A stretch of DNA of 6,330 bases, from the NCBI GenBank assembly GCA_934373455.1, contig CAKRON010000124.1, positions 1 to 6,330 on the forward strand. Direction: 5' to 3'. The notes below the pieces were generated by a model. The model saw only the letters and a program-made list of their open reading frames with translations. It was not told the origin of the DNA and searched no databases. This document shows, piece by piece, positions 6,167 to 6,330 of this stretch. The stretch comes from an uncultured Marvinbryantia sp. (GTDB lineage: Bacteria > Bacillota > Clostridia > Lachnospirales > Lachnospiraceae). A program made the position numbers and the translations under genes. The first letter of the stretch is position 1. The number at the start of each line of letters is the position of its first letter.

Positions 6167-6191
6167 AGTTTGTACACTTTAAGTATAAACT
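6167..6191 (+). other. Small stem-loop in the rpmB 5' leader
   Basis: Arms 6167-6175 and 6183-6191 form a 9-bp, mostly A-U stem with one G-U wobble and a 7-base loop. It begins about 6 bases after the predicted transcript start and ends 10 bases before the ribosome binding site (6202-6208). It is weak and may have no function. Confidence 0.35.
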
Positions 6192-6215
6192 AATAAGTTA
6201 TAAGGAGGTGCTGTC

Positions 6216-6330
6216 ATGGCTAAATGTGCAATTTGTGAAAAGGGCGCTCATTTCGGAAACAACGTGAGCCACTCCCATAGAAGATCTAATAAAATGTGGA
6301 AATCCAATATCAAATCTGTTCATGTTAAAG
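6216..6330 (+). CDS. rpmB: 50S ribosomal protein L28, N-terminal 38 codons, cut by window end
   Basis: The frame begins at ATG 6216 behind AAGGAGG (6202-6208), spaced 7 bases, and is open to the window edge. The product begins MAKCAICEKGAHFGNNVSHS and continues with RRSNKMWKSNI, the bL28 signature: a GNxxSH element followed by a basic stretch with a conserved Trp. L28 is a protein of the large ribosomal subunit. Cys4 and Cys7 form a CxxC pair, pointing to the zinc-ribbon (C+) form rather than the Cys-less form. Bacterial L28 proteins are about 60-80 residues, so nearly half is outside the window. It diverges from the Asp23-fakA operon, a conserved arrangement in Firmicutes. Confidence 0.95.
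   Translation, partial: MAKCAICEKGAHFGNNVSHSHRRSNKMWKSNIKSVHVK

Overview
This 6.3 kb window is AT-rich chromosomal DNA that most resembles an endospore-forming member of the Clostridia, probably Lachnospiraceae. The basis is an alpha/beta-type small acid-soluble spore protein gene with a sigma-G-like promoter, strong AGGAGG-type ribosome binding sites, and the Firmicutes block Asp23/YloU - FakA/YloV - RecG divergent from rpmB. The taxonomic guess is inference; there is no 16S rRNA or other decisive marker.

Layout, left to right. (1) 1-924, minus: the first 308 codons of a Na+/phosphate cotransporter-family protein; its C-terminus lies outside the window. (2) 1008-1400, minus: a methylglyoxal synthase homologue with several active-site substitutions, probably transcribed towards the transporter. 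(3) 1401-1589: a divergent promoter region with an extended -10 sigma-A-like promoter facing left and a sigma-G-like promoter facing right. (4) 1590-1814, plus: the spore protein, closed by a hairpin terminator at 1828-1864. (5) 1880-3920, minus: recG, split into two frames near 3353. (6) 3993-5660, minus: fatty acid kinase FakA. (7) 5676-6035, minus: an Asp23/YloU-family protein. (8) 6036-6215: divergent promoters. (9) 6216-6330, plus: the first 38 codons of rpmB (ribosomal protein L28). No stretch longer than 300 bases lacks a gene.

How the genes work together. Asp23-like, fakA and recG read as one leftward operon. The stop codon of the first overlaps the ribosome binding site of fakA, and recG follows 72 bases after fakA, with a strong hairpin in that gap. 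The pairing of a phosphate-inhibited glycolytic bypass enzyme family (MgsA) with a phosphate transporter-family gene is suggestive of phosphate homeostasis but unproven.

I found no CRISPR array, mobile element, tRNA or rRNA, and nothing that looks like a new multi-gene system. The observations most worth checking are the broken recG, whose helicase motifs are all intact on either side of an apparent short deletion, and the unusual active site of the MgsA homologue.
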